This document shows positions 22,011 to 22,702 of a stretch of DNA of 22,702 bases, piece after piece. The notes under the pieces were generated by a model. It had not been told where the DNA came from. It did not search any database and was given only the letters and a program-made list of their open reading frames with translations. The stretch's first letter is position 1. Every line of letters starts with the position of its first letter. This DNA is from a virus. The DNA lies in IMG/VR virus record IMGVR_UViG_3300045920_000048, positions 1 to 22,702 of that record, one strand, 5' to 3'. The position numbers and the translations under genes were made by a program.

Positions 22011-22036
22011 GCGGGGCGGCCTGATTGCCGCCCCGC
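22011..22036. other. Perfect 10-bp inverted repeat with 6-base loop
   Basis: The plus strand reads GCGGGGCGGC, loop CTGATT, GCCGCCCCGC. The stem is uninterrupted and very stable. On the minus-strand transcript it is followed by TTCGGAC and then AAGGGGC before the methyltransferase ATG, so no U tract follows. It may be a Rho-assisted terminator of the upstream gene, a processing site, or a regulatory leader for the glycosyltransferase cassette. On the plus strand there is no U tract either. Confidence 0.6.
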
Positions 22037-22040
22037 CGTT

Positions 22041-22121
22041 CTAGTACGCCCAGGCGGGCCGTCGTGTTGGGGGCGGTGAGCCGATCCTCGCCGGTTTGCC
22101 CTGTACCCTCGCGGGTTTCAT
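22041..22121 (-). CDS. Candidate tiny basic peptide, 26 residues
   Basis: A short frame from ATG 22121 to TAG 22041 lies in the 172-base gap between two clear genes and ends just before the 22011-22036 hairpin. The peptide is basic and Pro-rich, with KPARVQGKPARIG containing two KPAR copies, and ends in RRPAWAY. The upstream sequence lacks a good ribosome site. Such short basic frames occur in phage genomes, but without comparison this remains a weak candidate; chance is possible in GC-rich DNA. Confidence 0.25.
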   Translation of the reverse strand: MKPARVQGKPARIGSPPPTRRPAWAY

Positions 22122-22164
22122 AACAGGCACCGCCCCGTTCGTGTATGGCGAGACTGTATCGCAT

Positions 22165-22702
22165 TCAGCCGACCGGCGGTAGTTCGTCATCGGGCGGCGA
22201 ATCGTCGTCGTCGAAGTCGATCAGCAGCCGCGCTTGGTCGGGATCGCCGCGAATTGCTTCCATGCCCTGCACGTAAGCGTCCGGCGATGCGAGCACGACC
22301 ACGACGCCGCGGCCCGCATGATCCGAGAGCGCGTGCCGATACTCCGACGACGCCTCGAGCGAGAGCGTGCCCTGCACGCCCTTGCTCGTGAAGGCGACCT
22401 TCTCGAGCGTCGCGTTCGCGTGCGGGAAGCCCGCGACTATGATCGCCTCGAATCCGCGCCGGATCGCGCCGCGCACGGCTTGGCCGAGCCGTTCAATCGT
22501 GGCGTTTTGTTGCTCCTCGGTGAGCACCGAGAACGGGACGCCGATTTTCTTGAGCTCCTCGACGATCACCGAGAGCACGTCAGATCCGGCCCCGGTCGCG
22601 GCGGCGAGGCGGTCCCGCTCCTTTGCCTTGTCGGCCTCAAGCTGCTCGCTCAGTGTGTCGGGGCGCGCCGGCGGCGCATCCTCGGGCGGTTTACTTTTTC
22701 GC
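22165..22702 (-). CDS. Conserved phage protein of unknown function (partial, N-terminus outside window)
   Basis: The minus frame is open from the right window edge to TGA at 22165, at least 178 residues; a GTG at 22578 is an internal Val, not a needed start. The first visible part is charged and Pro-rich (RKSKPPEDAPPARPDTLSEL), then a helix, and a globular part with VIVEELKKIGVPFSVLTEEQ, RLGQAVRGAIRRGFEAIIVA, a strand TLEKVAFTSKGVQGTLSLEA and GRGVVVVLASPDAYVQGMEA. The end is acidic (DFDDDDSPPDDELPP). I recall similar phage proteins that carry the VVVVLxxPxxYxxG pattern without assigned function. An acidic tail could suggest protein or DNA-mimic contacts, but this is speculative. Confidence 0.7.
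   Translation of the reverse strand, partial: RKSKPPEDAPPARPDTLSEQLEADKAKERDRLAAATGAGSDVLSVIVEELKKIGVPFSVLTEEQQNATIERLGQAVRGAIRRGFEAIIVAGFPHANATLEKVAFTSKGVQGTLSLEASSEYRHALSDHAGRGVVVVLASPDAYVQGMEAIRGDPDQARLLIDFDDDDSPPDDELPPVG

Noticed and set aside
22011-22036. Intrinsic terminator
   Set aside because: The stem is strong but no uracil tract follows on either strand.
22080-22130. Second CAT-containing anticodon-like loop (TTCATAA)
   Set aside because: Flanking bases do not form an anticodon stem and no acceptor or T stem is found.

Overview
The window is a stretch of a GC-rich tailed dsDNA phage or prophage genome (Caudoviricetes). The evidence is a complete packaging and head module: small and large terminase, portal, MuF-type head morphogenesis protein, DUF2213 protease/scaffold, decoration protein and an HK97-fold major capsid protein. 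Nearly every gene lies on the minus strand, so transcription runs from high to low coordinates. Genes are joined by ATGA, GTGA or TAATG overlaps, which indicates long polycistronic units. No integrase, repressor, lysis enzyme or tail gene is visible, so lifestyle and host cannot be fixed; base composition and codon use fit a high-GC bacterial host.

Right part (about 22702 down to 19667): a partial conserved phage protein, then a cassette of a zinc-ribbon SAM methyltransferase and two GT9-like glycosyltransferases. Middle (19406 to 14466): a DUF1064 nuclease-like protein, three small proteins, a C5-cytosine DNA methyltransferase, a beta-class DPPY DNA methyltransferase, a class I methyltransferase-like protein, an ASCH-domain protein, a Mom/GNAT-like protein and a 78-residue protein. 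At 13.4-14.4 kb the only plus-strand gene (a one-pass membrane coiled-coil protein) is followed by a divergent CAU tRNA-like sequence and faces a secreted Ala/Asp-rich protein.

Left part (13261 to 1): a ParB-domain DNA methyltransferase overlaps the small terminase. Large terminase and portal follow. The portal carries a C-terminal 2H phosphoesterase domain with two HxT motifs, like the anti-CBASS nuclease Acb1. Four genes sit between portal and head morphogenesis protein: two virion-like proteins, a protein with 20-residue tandem repeats, and a fused GT8-like glycosyltransferase/ATP-grasp protein. The rest is MuF protein, protease/scaffold with a probable nested scaffold start, decoration protein, and the major capsid protein running off the left edge.

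The common theme is defence evasion and chemical decoration: three DNA methyltransferases and a Mom-like enzyme against restriction, a possible cyclic-nucleotide phosphodiesterase in the portal against CBASS, and three glycosyltransferase-like proteins, one inside the head operon. The last suggests that virion or another polymer is glycosylated. All assignments come from reading translated sequence and remembered family motifs; no database search was run.
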